From NCBI GenBank assembly GCA_902790495.1, contig CADASK010000001.1, forward strand, positions 1 through 64,000: a stretch of 64,000 nucleotides of DNA, given 5' to 3'. Of this stretch, positions 29,249 through 38,087 are shown piece by piece; within the stretch, counting starts at the first letter, position 1, and each line of letters opens with the position of its first letter. The notes under the pieces were generated by a model. It made no database searches. It was given only the letters and a program-made list of their open reading frames with translations, and was not told where the DNA came from. The position numbers were made by a program, and so were the translations under genes. Source of the stretch: an uncultured Eubacteriales bacterium (GTDB lineage: Bacteria; Bacillota; Clostridia; Christensenellales; Aristaeellaceae).

Positions 29249-31147
29249 TTACGGAATGAAGAGCATATAGAGCTCCGTGACCTGATCCGCGCTGTCGCAG
29301 GTGAAATCCAGACGCCAGTTGTGGCTATCCAGCGTGTAGGCGACATAGCGGATCAGATGGCCGCCGTCGGGCTGGGCAAGGATCTTGCCGGTGCCGTCGC
29401 TGTTGTCATAGAGGCCGCGGTTGCCGGACGGGCTCTCGACCTGGCCCATGTCGCGGTATTTGCCGACGACGGCGCTGAGGCTGTCGCCGACACCCACACC
29501 GCGCGGCGCTTTGATATCGGGTGTGAGGCATTTCAGCTCGATGAAGCGCATCACGCTGCCGGAGCGCTGGAAGGTCGCGTAGCCCCAGGGATAGGTGTAG
29601 CGGCGCACGGTGCCGTCGAAGCCGTCCAGGTGCACGTCCTCGCTGGCGTCAGGCTCGCCGAAGGCCTTGCGGAACTCGTCGTAGGTGGTGGTGTTCAGCT
29701 TCAGGTTGGCGACCACGTCCTCCGTGGTGTACGGCTTGAGCGGATAGGGCTTGGCCTCGATCTTGTAGAGGATCTCCAGCATGTTGCTGGCCTTGCCGTA
29801 GCCGTTGACCGCCACAGCCTTGAGGGTGACATAGCCGCCCGGCAGCCAGAAGGCTTCGCCGGTGTAGATGGGGGAGTCCGAATCCGGTGTGGAGCCGTCG
29901 ATGGTGTAATAGATGGTGATGTCGGTGTCATTCTTGTTGTTTTCGCCGGGGCGCAGGCGCACGCGCTGACGCTGCTTGTAGGTCGCCGGGGCGAGGCTCG
30001 CGTAGGGCTGCTGGGGCGAGGGCATCACGACGCGGTAGGTGCCTGTCAGCTCGTCGCTGACCAGATCCTCGTTGACGCAGACCGCGCGGAGCTTCCACTG
30101 GCCTTCGTCCAGGAAGATCGACTGCGTGTAGAGCTCGCCGTCGTCGGGCTGGGCCGCGTTCTCGTCGAAGGTATAGTAGATCTCATAGCCCTGGGGAGAG
30201 GAGAGGGGCAGATAGAGCTTGCGCTCGTAGAGGCCCGCGGTGACATCCGTCACCGGCTGCGCGGGCAGCAGATCGGTGCGCTGCTGCAGGAAGGCGTTGT
30301 TGCCGGTCTTCCGGTAGGCCTCCTGCATCAGCACGGCGGCCTCAGGCGCGCGTCCCGTCTGCTCCAGGATGCGGATCTCGTTGGTGTAGGCGTCGGAGGC
30401 CGAGGGCACGATGTCGGTGTAGATATGGACATAGAGCGCTTCCGCGTCCTCCAGCCGTCCCACCGCCTCATAGGCGCTGCCGAGGGTCAGCAGACCGGTC
30501 ACGTTGATGTTCTCATCGCCGTCCATCTCAGCGGCCTTCTCAAAATCAAGGATGGCGCCCTCGATGTCGCCGGTATCCATGCGCTCCTCGCCGACCTCCC
30601 ACAGTGCGGCGGAGGTGGTGTCGCGCCCCATGCGCGCCATGATCTTCTGGCCGCCCGGCGTGCGCGTCAGGTAGAGGTAGACACCGATCATCGCGACCAC
30701 AGCCAGGGCCGCGAGCCACAGGGCGACGTGCATCCAGTTGATCGCGTGCTGGTTCACCTCGTGCATGCCCCGCCGCTTTTTGTGCGGCGCCAGGGGCACG
30801 GCCGAGGTGGTGTCAAAGCCGGCCCCGTCCCCGTAGAGCTTGCGGCTGCGGCGGTGCTCCGGACTTTCGGGCTGGCCGTCGGCACCATAGATATCGCCGG
30901 TGGCGTAGAGCGGGATTTCCCCGCCGGAGGTCGGCCTTGTGTCGGGATCGACATAGCTGCGGCCCGTGCCCTGGCGCTCCATCCAGATCGGCGTCTGGCC
31001 TGAAGCGGCCTCCAGCCTGGCCCGCTTTCCCTGACGGATGGCGCGCACGCCCTCATCCTTGTTTTCGCCGCGCGGCAAAAGCTTTCCGCACCGCGGACAG
31101 ATGATATCGCTGTCGCCGCCATAGTGGCCGCAGAAGGGGCAAAGCAT
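29249..31147 (-). CDS. Zinc-ribbon, single-pass, TPR and chitobiase-like domain protein (unknown function)
   Basis: A 632-residue mosaic. ATG at 31147 follows GGAGG by 8 nt. An N-terminal zinc ribbon (CPFCGHYGGDSDIICPRCGK) is followed by a charged linker, then one membrane helix (about residues 134-158, WMHVALWLAALAVVAMIGVYLYL). TPR-like repeats follow (ALWEVGEERMDTGDIEGAILDFEKAAEM; LLTLGSAYEAVGRLEDAEALY). Then two beta domains of the chitobiase/FN3-like C-terminal type (GYEIYYTFDENAAQPDDG; ITIYYTIDGSTPDSDSPIYTGE) and a final region with KAFGEPDASED and VGVGDSLSAVVGKYRDMG. The ribbon would be cytosolic and the rest outside. It is last in an operon with Hsp33. No function can be assigned. Confidence 0.8.
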   Translation of the reverse strand: MLCPFCGHYGGDSDIICPRCGKLLPRGENKDEGVRAIRQGKRARLEAASGQTPIWMERQGTGRSYVDPDTRPTSGGEIPLYATGDIYGADGQPESPEHRRSRKLYGDGAGFDTTSAVPLAPHKKRRGMHEVNQHAINWMHVALWLAALAVVAMIGVYLYLTRTPGGQKIMARMGRDTTSAALWEVGEERMDTGDIEGAILDFEKAAEMDGDENINVTGLLTLGSAYEAVGRLEDAEALYVHIYTDIVPSASDAYTNEIRILEQTGRAPEAAVLMQEAYRKTGNNAFLQQRTDLLPAQPVTDVTAGLYERKLYLPLSSPQGYEIYYTFDENAAQPDDGELYTQSIFLDEGQWKLRAVCVNEDLVSDELTGTYRVVMPSPQQPYASLAPATYKQRQRVRLRPGENNKNDTDITIYYTIDGSTPDSDSPIYTGEAFWLPGGYVTLKAVAVNGYGKASNMLEILYKIEAKPYPLKPYTTEDVVANLKLNTTTYDEFRKAFGEPDASEDVHLDGFDGTVRRYTYPWGYATFQRSGSVMRFIELKCLTPDIKAPRGVGVGDSLSAVVGKYRDMGQVESPSGNRGLYDNSDGTGKILAQPDGGHLIRYVAYTLDSHNWRLDFTCDSADQVTELYMLFIP

Positions 31148-31196
31148 GAATCAGCCTCCAACAGAACAAAATCAATGGGGGAAAATCGTTCGCGCC

Positions 31197-32048
31197 TCAG
31201 CCGACGGTGAAGCCGCTGTCCAGCCCGGAGAGGGCTTCATAGGCCGGATCGTCGGAGAAATCGCGCTCGGGCGCGGTGCCGCCCAGCCGCTCGATGGCGC
31301 TGCGCAGCTCAATGTAGTCCAGGTAGGAGGTGCTGTCATCCTGCGCGCGGCGGATCAGCGCCGGCAGGGCGCGGTCGTCCTCCAGCTTGCCCAGGTAGCT
31401 GGCAAACAGGGCGCAGCGGTCCGGGCACGTCTCAAACAGGCGCAGCGCGGTGCGGAACACCTGTTCGTTGCCGGGATGGCCGCACAGCACGTCCAGCATG
31501 GCGGCCTGTCCGGCGGTGTTCGCCTTGGGCAGGGCCTCCAGCATCGGCTGCACAGCGGCCGCGCCCATGTCCGCCAGGGACTCCAGGGCGTTGTCAGCCA
31601 GCTCGTCGTCCTCCTGGCGGTTCATCTGCCAGCCGATGTAGAGCATCTTGGGCTGTGTGGAGCCCATGGAGCGCAGCAGGCTGATGGCCGTCATGCGCGT
31701 CTCGGCGGAGACCTCCTCGCTCTCATCCTTCAGCAAAGCCAGCAGACGCTTCTCGCAGGGCTTGCCGACAAACTCGATCTGCTCCAGCAGCAGATCGGGA
31801 ATCGGCACGCCCTCGCGGCCATAGGCGGCCAGCCAGTCCACCAGATCCTTCGGATCCTCATACTGTGTGAAGTAGGAGCCGGGGGTCAGGCCGTCCAGCC
31901 ACTTCGCGGGCTCATTCAGAAAAGCCATGTAGATCCGGGGCATGTCGTCTTCCATGGCATCGAAGTTCTTGTATTCCTCCCGGTGCTCAGTCATCCACGC
32001 GGAGGTAAAGTCGGCAAAGCGTTCGTCAAAATTGATGCAGGGAAACAT
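31197..32048 (-). CDS. HEAT-repeat-like cytosolic protein of unknown function
   Basis: A 283-residue soluble protein, no signal peptide. It begins with an acidic N-terminal region rich in aromatic residues (FPCINFDERFADFTSAWMTEHREEYKNF). Helical repeats resembling HEAT/armadillo units follow: CEKRLLALLKDESEEVSAETRMTAISLLRSMGS, ADNALESLADMGAAAVQPMLEALPKAN, AAMLDVLCGHPGNEQVF, LGKLEDDRALPALIRRAQDDS. Such repeats usually bind proteins. ATG at 32048 lies 6 nt behind AAGGAG. It starts 20 bp after the Hsp33 stop, so a link to protein repair is suggested by position only. Confidence 0.75.
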   Translation of the reverse strand: MFPCINFDERFADFTSAWMTEHREEYKNFDAMEDDMPRIYMAFLNEPAKWLDGLTPGSYFTQYEDPKDLVDWLAAYGREGVPIPDLLLEQIEFVGKPCEKRLLALLKDESEEVSAETRMTAISLLRSMGSTQPKMLYIGWQMNRQEDDELADNALESLADMGAAAVQPMLEALPKANTAGQAAMLDVLCGHPGNEQVFRTALRLFETCPDRCALFASYLGKLEDDRALPALIRRAQDDSTSYLDYIELRSAIERLGGTAPERDFSDDPAYEALSGLDSGFTVG

Positions 32049-32068
32049 GGCGCGCTCCTTTTCTCGCT

Positions 32069-32968
32069 TCAGGCTCTGAGCGCCTGGTCGCGCAGGTCGA
32101 TCAGCTCCCGGGTGGTGAAGAAATACTTTTTCATGCAGAAATGGCAGCCCAGCTCCGCGCCCTGATCGTCGTCGATAATGGACTGCAGCTCCTTTTTGCC
32201 GAGGGAAATCAGCGCCTTTTCCATGCGTTCGCGGCTGCAGGGGCAGTGGTAGCGCAGGGGCGTCCGATCCAGCAGCTCGGGCTGCATGCCGCGGAACCAG
32301 TCTTCCGCCAGCTCTTCCTTGGGCGCGGCGACCAGCTCACGACTGATATCGGCAAACATCGGGCTGCGCAGCTCCAGCTGGTCGATGGTCTGCTCCTCGC
32401 AGCCGGGCATGGGCTGGATCAGCAGACCGCCGGCCTTCAGGACGTGCTCGCCGTTGGTCAGCACGCCCAGCGCCACCAGAGAGGGTTGCTGCTCGCTCCG
32501 GGTGAAGTAGTTGGCAAAGTCGACGGCAATCTCGCCGCTGACCAGCTCGCACTGGCCGATGTAGGGCTCCCGCAGGCCGAGATCCTTCACGACGCTCATG
32601 CGGCCCTCGTGGCCGACCGCGCCGCCCACATCCAGCTTGCCGTTAGCGGCCAGCGGCAGCTCCACGCGGGGATTGTCGCAGCAGACGCGCACGTCGCCGC
32701 CCTCGGCCACCGCCACCAGCGTCCCGATGGGGCCGCCACCCTTGATGGTCACCGTGACGGACTCGCCCTGTCCCTTCATCATCACACCCATCATCAGCGT
32801 GCCGGTCATCAGCCGTCCCATGGCAGCGGCACAGAGGGAGGTGGCGTTGTGCAGGTCCGCGGCGGTCTGGCACAGCTGGGTGGTTTCACACAGAAGCACC
32901 CGGGCCTGGCCGCCCATCAGCGTCATGCGGAGCATCTCGTCTCCGATTCTTCTCTCAAACTGAGGCAA
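32069..32968 (-). CDS. hslO: Redox-regulated chaperone Hsp33
   Basis: A 299-residue holdase activated by oxidative unfolding. The C-terminal zinc site has CPC and CHFC (YHCPCSRERM ... LGCHFCMKKYFF), as in the CxC/CxxC Hsp33 signature. The N-terminal domain shows GRLMTGTLMMGVMMKGQGESVTVTIKGGGPIG and GLLIQPMPGCEEQTI, also typical. The start is TTG at 32968 with AGGAAGG upstream, so the reading frame begins 6 bp after the stop of the methyltransferase gene; no ATG alternative is in frame nearby. Confidence 0.95.
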   Translation of the reverse strand: MPQFERRIGDEMLRMTLMGGQARVLLCETTQLCQTAADLHNATSLCAAAMGRLMTGTLMMGVMMKGQGESVTVTIKGGGPIGTLVAVAEGGDVRVCCDNPRVELPLAANGKLDVGGAVGHEGRMSVVKDLGLREPYIGQCELVSGEIAVDFANYFTRSEQQPSLVALGVLTNGEHVLKAGGLLIQPMPGCEEQTIDQLELRSPMFADISRELVAAPKEELAEDWFRGMQPELLDRTPLRYHCPCSRERMEKALISLGKKELQSIIDDDQGAELGCHFCMKKYFFTTRELIDLRDQALRA

Positions 32969-32974
32969 ACGATT

Positions 32975-33736
32975 TCATCCTTCCTGTTCGGGCATAGGTT
33001 TGAGCGCGGCGATGTGCCAGCGCTGTTCGTGCGGAGTGGGTTCCGCAATCCGATGATCGCCCATCACGCGGATGCCCTTGTAGCCGCACAGCTGCAGAAG
33101 CTCGGTGAGGGTCTCCCGCGCGTGAGCCTTCTGGGTCTGTCGCTCATCGATGCGCCGGTAGAGGCCGCTGTCCTCGCGCACAAAAAAGCTGAGGGACATG
33201 TCCACCGTTGCGTTCTTCGGATGGTAGGTGTTCTGCCAGACATAGCTCACGCGCTCCGTCTCCTCGAAGAAGGTGCGGTCGCCGAGCGCGTGCTCCAGCT
33301 TGTCGGGGGTGGACACGTCAAAGACCAGCGCGCCGCCGGGTCTCAGCGCATCCCAGGCGGCGCGGAAGAAGCGCTCCACGTCCCGGCTCTCCAGCAGATA
33401 GTTGACGCCGTCGCAGGTGGCGAGCACAGCGTCCATCGGCCGGTGCAGGCGCAGGGAGCGCATATCCTGGCAGATGAAGGGAATCGCGGCTCCGGCGGCC
33501 CGCGCCTTCTGGGAGGCGACCCACAGCATATCCTGGCTCAGATCCACACCGGTCATCACATAGCCGGCCTGTCGCAGGGGCAGAGTCAGGGAGCCGGTCC
33601 CACAGGCGCACTCGCACACCTTGGCTCCCGGCGCGATGCCATAGGCGCTGAGAATCTCCTCGTAGAACGCGGCCCAGGAGGCGTAGTCGACATCCGCCAT
33701 CAATTCATCATAGATTTCAGCAAACGCAGTATACAT
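32975..33736 (-). CDS. Class I SAM-dependent methyltransferase
   Basis: A 253-residue Rossmann-fold enzyme. It begins YTAFAEIYDELMADVDYASWA, a common start of small YqeM-like methyltransferases. The SAM motif I is VCECACGTGSLTLPL, followed by the acidic VTGVDLSQDML, then FICQDMRSL and the post-I region LRPGGALVFDVSTPDKL. The substrate is not evident. ATG at 33736 lies 8 bp after the DUF624 stop, behind GAGGTG. It belongs to the DUF624-methyltransferase-hslO-HEAT-zinc ribbon operon. Confidence 0.88.
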   Translation of the reverse strand: MYTAFAEIYDELMADVDYASWAAFYEEILSAYGIAPGAKVCECACGTGSLTLPLRQAGYVMTGVDLSQDMLWVASQKARAAGAAIPFICQDMRSLRLHRPMDAVLATCDGVNYLLESRDVERFFRAAWDALRPGGALVFDVSTPDKLEHALGDRTFFEETERVSYVWQNTYHPKNATVDMSLSFFVREDSGLYRRIDERQTQKAHARETLTELLQLCGYKGIRVMGDHRIAEPTPHEQRWHIAALKPMPEQEG

Positions 33737-33742
33737 AGCACC

Positions 33743-34780
33743 TCATTCGTTGGAATTCTGCTGATCCGTCTCGGTCTCCTCGTCATCGTCCTCGGGCTCG
33801 CGCTCCCAGAGGCCCTGGTTCACCTTCGCGCCGGCGATGCGCGGGTTCAGGAAGCGGTCGAACACCGCGTTCGTGTAGCTGGCGGTGACGAAACGGCTGA
33901 GGGAGAAGCCGATCAGCACATAATAGGCGAGGAGGATCAGCGCAGCCCAGAGAGGGTTCCAGAACAGAGCCAGCGCCGCGCACAGGATCACCGGCAGCGT
34001 GTGCAGCAGACGGATGGCAAAGCTCATCGGCAGGCGCGCAAGGCCCATCAGGTAGGCGTTGCGGATGACCTGGGACAGCGTCAGCTCATAGGTCACGATC
34101 AGCGGGTGCATGTAGGTGACGCACAGCGCCCAGCTCATGCCGATCATCAGGATGATGCCCTGCAGCACCAGCATCAGCGGCTGCTGCGCGGCCAGATTGC
34201 CGTAGAAGCGCCAGGCGATATAGAGCAGGGCCGGCGCCAGGCCCGTGATGATGGAGATCACCAGGGACTGCTTCCAGTTGGCCTTCATCGCGTCCTTGAA
34301 GTCCGACCAGATGAAGGCGTGTTCGTCACGGCTCCAGTTGCGGGTCACATAGCTGACGCCGGCGGTGAAGGGGCCGGTGATCGCAATGCAGGGGATCAGG
34401 AGCAGCAGCGTCATCATGAGCATATCCCGCAGCTGATCGCCCGCAGCCTCCATGCTGATGACCGTCGTATCCGCGGGCAGGGAAGCAGCGGCCTCCTCTG
34501 CGGCGGTTTCCACCACGGCCGCACGGCTGGCCAGGCTGGTGCCGTCGCCCAGGTCCACGTGGTTGCTGATCTGCAGCAGCACCGTGAAGCTGATAATCAG
34601 CACAATGATCGCGGGCAGCCAGGCGACAGCGTACATCAGGTTCAGCCTCACCAGCTGACCCATCCGGACGCGCAGCGTCGTCAGAAAGAGCTCCCGGCGG
34701 CTGGTCGGCATGTCGGAGGTCGTCAGATCTCCCTTGCCGGATTTGCCATAAAAATATCTGTTCATCAGCTTGTTGAACAA
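33743..34780 (-). CDS. DUF624 (YesL-like) membrane protein
   Basis: A membrane protein of 345 residues with about six helices: LVRLNLMYAVAWLPAIIVLIISFTVLL, MMTLLLLIPCIAITGPFTAGVSYVTRNW, SLVISIITGLAPALLYIAW, LMLVLQGIILMIGMSWALCVTYMHPLIV, and others. PFTAG...Y..RN and the loop WSDFKDAMKANWKQS are DUF624 hallmarks. The first extracellular loop is long. TTG at 34780 is preferred (GGAGGT, 7 nt); GTG at 34789 overlaps the ribosome site and is the alternative. It ends in an acidic tail. First gene of the operon. Confidence 0.82.
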   Translation of the reverse strand: MFNKLMNRYFYGKSGKGDLTTSDMPTSRRELFLTTLRVRMGQLVRLNLMYAVAWLPAIIVLIISFTVLLQISNHVDLGDGTSLASRAAVVETAAEEAAASLPADTTVISMEAAGDQLRDMLMMTLLLLIPCIAITGPFTAGVSYVTRNWSRDEHAFIWSDFKDAMKANWKQSLVISIITGLAPALLYIAWRFYGNLAAQQPLMLVLQGIILMIGMSWALCVTYMHPLIVTYELTLSQVIRNAYLMGLARLPMSFAIRLLHTLPVILCAALALFWNPLWAALILLAYYVLIGFSLSRFVTASYTNAVFDRFLNPRIAGAKVNQGLWEREPEDDDEETETDQQNSNE

Positions 34781-34815
34781 AACGGTCACCTCCGAGCGTG
34801 ATTGTACACAGAGTG

Positions 34816-34821
34816 ATTATA
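34816..34821 (-). promoter_or_regulatory. Extended -10 promoter of the five-gene operon
   Basis: Minus-strand TGGTATAAT, -10 at 34816-34821, about 35 bp before the start. The -35 (TTGCTT at 16 bp) is weak. Confidence 0.6.
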
Positions 34822-35037
34822 CCACAGCTGCGCGCAAAAGCAAAGCGCGAAGTACCTATGTGATATGTATAGTTATGCGGAAAAACAGCAATCAATGTCG
34901 ACTATGGTCTGTTCTATATGTACTCTGGTCTGAAAAGATCGAATTCTTCGGCTCTTTCAGGCTGATTTCGGAAACGGGAAGCCGTTGACGCCGCAAAAAT
35001 AATTTATGCTTTTTGAATCCAATGGGGCGCCAGCGTC
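34822..35037. other. AT-richer intergenic stretch, no gene seen
   Basis: About 215 bp between the divergent DUF624 operon and mscL. It is less GC-rich than its surroundings; short frames on either strand have no ribosome site and no recognisable product. No known RNA element was recognised. Confidence 0.5.
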
Positions 35038-35066
35038 TTGTGCGCAGGGGAGAAATGTGCTATACT
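35038..35066 (+). promoter_or_regulatory. Promoter of mscL
   Basis: TTGTGC (35038-35043), 17 bp, TATACT (35061-35066), 45 bp before the ATG. Confidence 0.75.
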
Positions 35067-35110
35067 TCACATAACCTGTAACGGTGACAACATTGAAGGA
35101 GGGATACCCT

Positions 35111-35527
35111 ATGAAGAAGTTTCTGAATGAATTCAAAGACTTTGCGATGCGCGGCAACGTCGTGGACATGGCCGTTGGCGTGGTCATCGGCGGCGCGTTC
35201 GGCAAGGTTGTCAGCTCTGTGGTGGACATCTTCATTACCCCCATCGTGACCTCGATCACGGAGAAGGCCGCTGTGGGCGAAGCCAACGGCATGCTGGCGC
35301 CCTTCATCACCTTCCTGGGCGTTCTGGTTGAGTTCATCCTGACCGCTCTGGTGCTTTTCCTGATCATAAAGGCCATGAACAAGGCCAAGAACCTGAAGAA
35401 GAAGCCCGAAGCGCCCGCGGCTCCCACCACCAAGACCTGCCCGTTCTGCTGCTCCGAGATCTCCATCAAGGCGACCCGCTGCCCGAACTGCACGTCCGAG
35501 CTGAAGTACGATCCCGCCAAGAAGTAA
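35111..35527 (+). CDS. mscL: Large-conductance mechanosensitive channel with C-terminal zinc ribbon
   Basis: A 138-residue channel that opens at high membrane tension to release solutes after hypo-osmotic shock. FLNEFKDFAMRGNVVDMAVGVVIGGAFGKVVSSVV is the canonical N-terminal helix and pore-lining TM1. TM2 is FITFLGVLVEFILTALVLFLIIKAMNK. In place of the usual C-terminal bundle helix, the protein ends with CPFCCSEISIKATRCPNCTSELKY, a C-x2-C...C-x2-C zinc ribbon. The ribbon form occurs in some other MscL sequences, but it is not the E. coli design. ATG at 35111 follows AAGGAGG. Single gene with promoter and terminator. Confidence 0.95.
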   Translation: MKKFLNEFKDFAMRGNVVDMAVGVVIGGAFGKVVSSVVDIFITPIVTSITEKAAVGEANGMLAPFITFLGVLVEFILTALVLFLIIKAMNKAKNLKKKPEAPAAPTTKTCPFCCSEISIKATRCPNCTSELKYDPAKK

Positions 35528-35554
35528 GGCTCAGCGCAGATTGGCAAGTTGAAG

Positions 35555-35582
35555 AGACGCCTGTCGATATCGGCAGGCGTCT
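35555..35582 (+). terminator. Terminator of mscL
   Basis: Perfect 9-bp arms AGACGCCTG and CAGGCGTCT with a 10-nt loop, followed by TTG. Confidence 0.8.
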
Positions 35583-35629
35583 TTGCGTAGATGGAGCCTG
35601 ATTGGACTCAGGAGGAGAGGGAGAGATAC

Positions 35630-35959
35630 ATGGCGCTTGTGATGCAGCTGTACTACACGGGAAAGAACGGGGACGCCCGCCGCTTCGCCGAGGAGATGAC
35701 CTCCACCGGCGTGGTGGGGCGCATTCGCGCGGAGGAGGGCAACCTCTGCTACAGCTATTTTACCTCGATGGACGATCCTGAGACCGTGCTGCTGGTGGAC
35801 ATGTGGCGCGATCAGGAAGCCCTGGATCACCATCACGCCTCGCCGATGATGGGAGAGATCATGAAGCTGCGCGAGAAGTATGATCTGCACATGCGCGCAG
35901 AGCGGTGCGTGACGGATGACGCGCTGTCGGAGCACGATCAGGCCTTCCTCCGCAAATAA
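35630..35959 (+). CDS. Antibiotic biosynthesis monooxygenase (ABM) domain protein
   Basis: A 109-residue single-domain protein of the dimeric alpha+beta barrel superfamily (YgiN-like). The pattern VVGRIRAEEGNLCYSYFTSMDDPETVLLVDMWRDQEALDHHHASPMMGEI fits ABM proteins, which act on quinones or other small aromatic compounds, often without cofactor. ATG at 35630 is chosen because GGGAG lies at a good distance; the in-frame ATG at 35591 has no ribosome site and follows the mscL terminator directly. The substrate is unknown. Confidence 0.8.
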   Translation: MALVMQLYYTGKNGDARRFAEEMTSTGVVGRIRAEEGNLCYSYFTSMDDPETVLLVDMWRDQEALDHHHASPMMGEIMKLREKYDLHMRAERCVTDDALSEHDQAFLRK

Positions 35960-35976
35960 ACACATCAAACAGGAAA

Positions 35977-36009
35977 AGGAGCCCCTTCGCATGGTGTGAA
36001 GGGACTCCT
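35977..36009. terminator. Bidirectional terminator between the ABM gene and RNase J
   Basis: Arms AGGAGCCCCTTC and GAAGGGACTCCT (one mismatch), then CTTTTTTG on the plus strand and TTTTCCTG on the minus strand. Confidence 0.9.
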
Positions 36010-36028
36010 CTTTTTTGCATGATATCGC

Positions 36029-37705
36029 TCAGACATCCAGGATGATCGGAAGGATCATCGGGTTGCGCTTGATCTTGTCAAAGATGAAGCGGTGTACCTC
36101 GTCCTTGAGCCGGTTCTTCAGCTCCGGCCAGTTCTCGCCGGAGAGATCGCTCGCCAGCACAATCTGGCGGGACAGCTCGCGGGTGGATTCGATGATGTCC
36201 TCATTCTCGCGCACATAGATGAAGCCGCGGGAGATGATGTCGGGGCCGGAGACCAGCCTGCGATTGTCCCGGTCGATGGCAAGCACCACGATGATCAGTC
36301 CGTCCTCGCTCAGATGCTTGCGGTCGCGGAGCACCACATTGCCCACGTCGCCGACGCCCAGGCCGTCAACCAGCACGGTGCCGCTGGGGATGACCTCGCC
36401 GAGCTCCAGGCTGTCCTCCGTCATCTCGATCACCTGACCGATCTCGGGGATGACGATGTTCCTGCGGTCCATGCCCATGCTCTCCGCCAGCTCGGCGTGC
36501 TGCCAGAGCATGCGGTATTCGCCGTGCACGGGGATGAAGTACTTCGGCTGCACGACAGCGTGCATCAGCTTCAATTCCTCCTGGCAGGCGTGTCCGGAGA
36601 CGTGCACCTCCGCCAGGGAGGAGTAGATGACCTGCGCGCCGCAGCGGTAGAGCTGGTTGATGACCCGGCTGATGGATTTGTCGTTGCCGGGAATCGGTGT
36701 GGCGGAGATGATGACCATGTCGCTGGGGCGGATCTGCAGCTTGCGGTGCTCGGCGTAGGCCATGCGCGTGAGACCCGCCATCGGCTCGCCCTGGCTGCCC
36801 GTGGTCAGCACGAGGATCTCCTCGTCGGGGTAACGGTCCAGGTCGTCCACATCGATCAGGCATTCCTCGGGGATACGCAGCTCGCCGATATCCATGGCCA
36901 CATGACTCACATTGACCATGCTCCGGCCGATGAAGCATACCCGGCGGCCAAAGCTGATGGCTGAGTCAATCACCATCTGCATGCGGTGGATGTTGGAGGC
37001 GAACATGGCGACGATCACGCGGCCCTTCGCCTGCTCGAACATCGTCTCGAAGGTGCGGCCGATTTTGATCTCGCTCATGGTGTAGCCCGGACGCTCCACG
37101 TTGGTGGACTCGCACAGCAGGGCCATGACGCCCTTGGAGCCCAGGTCCGCCAGGGTCTGCAGGTCGGTGATCTGGCCATCGATGGGGGTATAGTCGATCT
37201 TGAAGTCGCCACTGCACACCACCGTACCGGCGGGGCAGGTGAGGGCGATCGCGCACGCTCCGGCGATGGAGTGGCTCACATGGATAAACTTAGCTGTGAA
37301 TTTGCCCAGGCGCACCTCATCCAGGGGCTTGACCACCTGCATGTTGATGCCGCCAATGCGGTGTTCCTTGAGCTTGAGGTCAACCATGGCGAGGGTCAGC
37401 CGGGTGCCGTAGAGGGGTGCGGGCACCTGGCGCAGAATGTAAGGCGCAGCGCCGATATGGTCCTCATGGGCGTGGGTGAGCAGGTAGCCGCGGACGTTCT
37501 TTTGCTTGCTGACAAGGTAGGACACATCAGGAATGACAAGGTCGACACCGAGCATATCCTCCTTGGGGAAGATGCTGCCGCAGTCCACGACCACGATGTC
37601 ATCCTCGTACTCGAAGACGTACATGTTCTTGCCGATCTCATCGACGCCGCCGAGCGCGACGACGCGAAGCTTGCTGACAGGCTGACGGGGCTTCGTCTGA
37701 TTCAT
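36029..37705 (-). CDS. rnj: Ribonuclease J
   Basis: Metallo-beta-lactamase-fold 5'-3' exo- and endoribonuclease of mRNA turnover and rRNA maturation, 558 residues. The zinc motif is LTHAHEDHIGA (His78, His80, Asp82, His83). VSHSIAGACAIAL, GDFKIDYTPIDGQ, the beta-CASP motifs (LTTGSQGEPMAGLTRMA, VHVSGHACQEELKLM), HGEYRML and a C-terminal domain follow. ATG at 37705 lies behind AGGAGG; upstream in-frame residues have no ribosome site. The leader from the promoter at 37881 is about 170 nt, long enough for control at the RNA level. Confidence 0.95.
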   Translation of the reverse strand: MNQTKPRQPVSKLRVVALGGVDEIGKNMYVFEYEDDIVVVDCGSIFPKEDMLGVDLVIPDVSYLVSKQKNVRGYLLTHAHEDHIGAAPYILRQVPAPLYGTRLTLAMVDLKLKEHRIGGINMQVVKPLDEVRLGKFTAKFIHVSHSIAGACAIALTCPAGTVVCSGDFKIDYTPIDGQITDLQTLADLGSKGVMALLCESTNVERPGYTMSEIKIGRTFETMFEQAKGRVIVAMFASNIHRMQMVIDSAISFGRRVCFIGRSMVNVSHVAMDIGELRIPEECLIDVDDLDRYPDEEILVLTTGSQGEPMAGLTRMAYAEHRKLQIRPSDMVIISATPIPGNDKSISRVINQLYRCGAQVIYSSLAEVHVSGHACQEELKLMHAVVQPKYFIPVHGEYRMLWQHAELAESMGMDRRNIVIPEIGQVIEMTEDSLELGEVIPSGTVLVDGLGVGDVGNVVLRDRKHLSEDGLIIVVLAIDRDNRRLVSGPDIISRGFIYVRENEDIIESTRELSRQIVLASDLSGENWPELKNRLKDEVHRFIFDKIKRNPMILPIILDV

Positions 37706-37880
37706 GGGATACCTCCTTTCGCGAAGGGAATGGGCAGGAAGACAGAGAGCAGACGTCTGACCTGTCTTCACCAGGGTCAAAACTGATTGAAACCGGGTGG
37801 ATCGGCACACGTTACCCGGAGGCATATTGTATGTTCGATACACAGATGCAGGGCGTGGCAGTCGCTCTGCGAGTTAACTT

Positions 37881-37910
37881 ATTATAACATGTTTACAAGT
37901 ATAAAAACAA
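37881..37910 (-). promoter_or_regulatory. Promoter of the RNase J gene
   Basis: Minus strand: TTGTTT (37905-37910), 18 bp, TATAAT (37881-37886), in an AT-rich stretch. Confidence 0.65.
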
Positions 37911-38055
37911 TGAATAAAACGGTCATCTATACGCCATAACGATCAAAAAGTATCAAAATTTATCTTCCCAATCCCTGGAAATCCCCTGGGAAGCCCAGGA
38001 CACAGAGTCTTTTGTGTCCTGGAAGAAAGCTGCATGGAGAAAACTCCGAGTATCG

Positions 38056-38087
38056 AAAAAGATGCCGCTTGTTTCGGGCATCTTTTT
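38056..38087 (-). terminator. Terminator downstream of proA
   Basis: Perfect 11-bp stem AAAAAGATGCC / GGCATCTTTTT with a 10-nt loop, symmetric in both directions. It lies about 130 bp past the proA stop. Confidence 0.8.
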
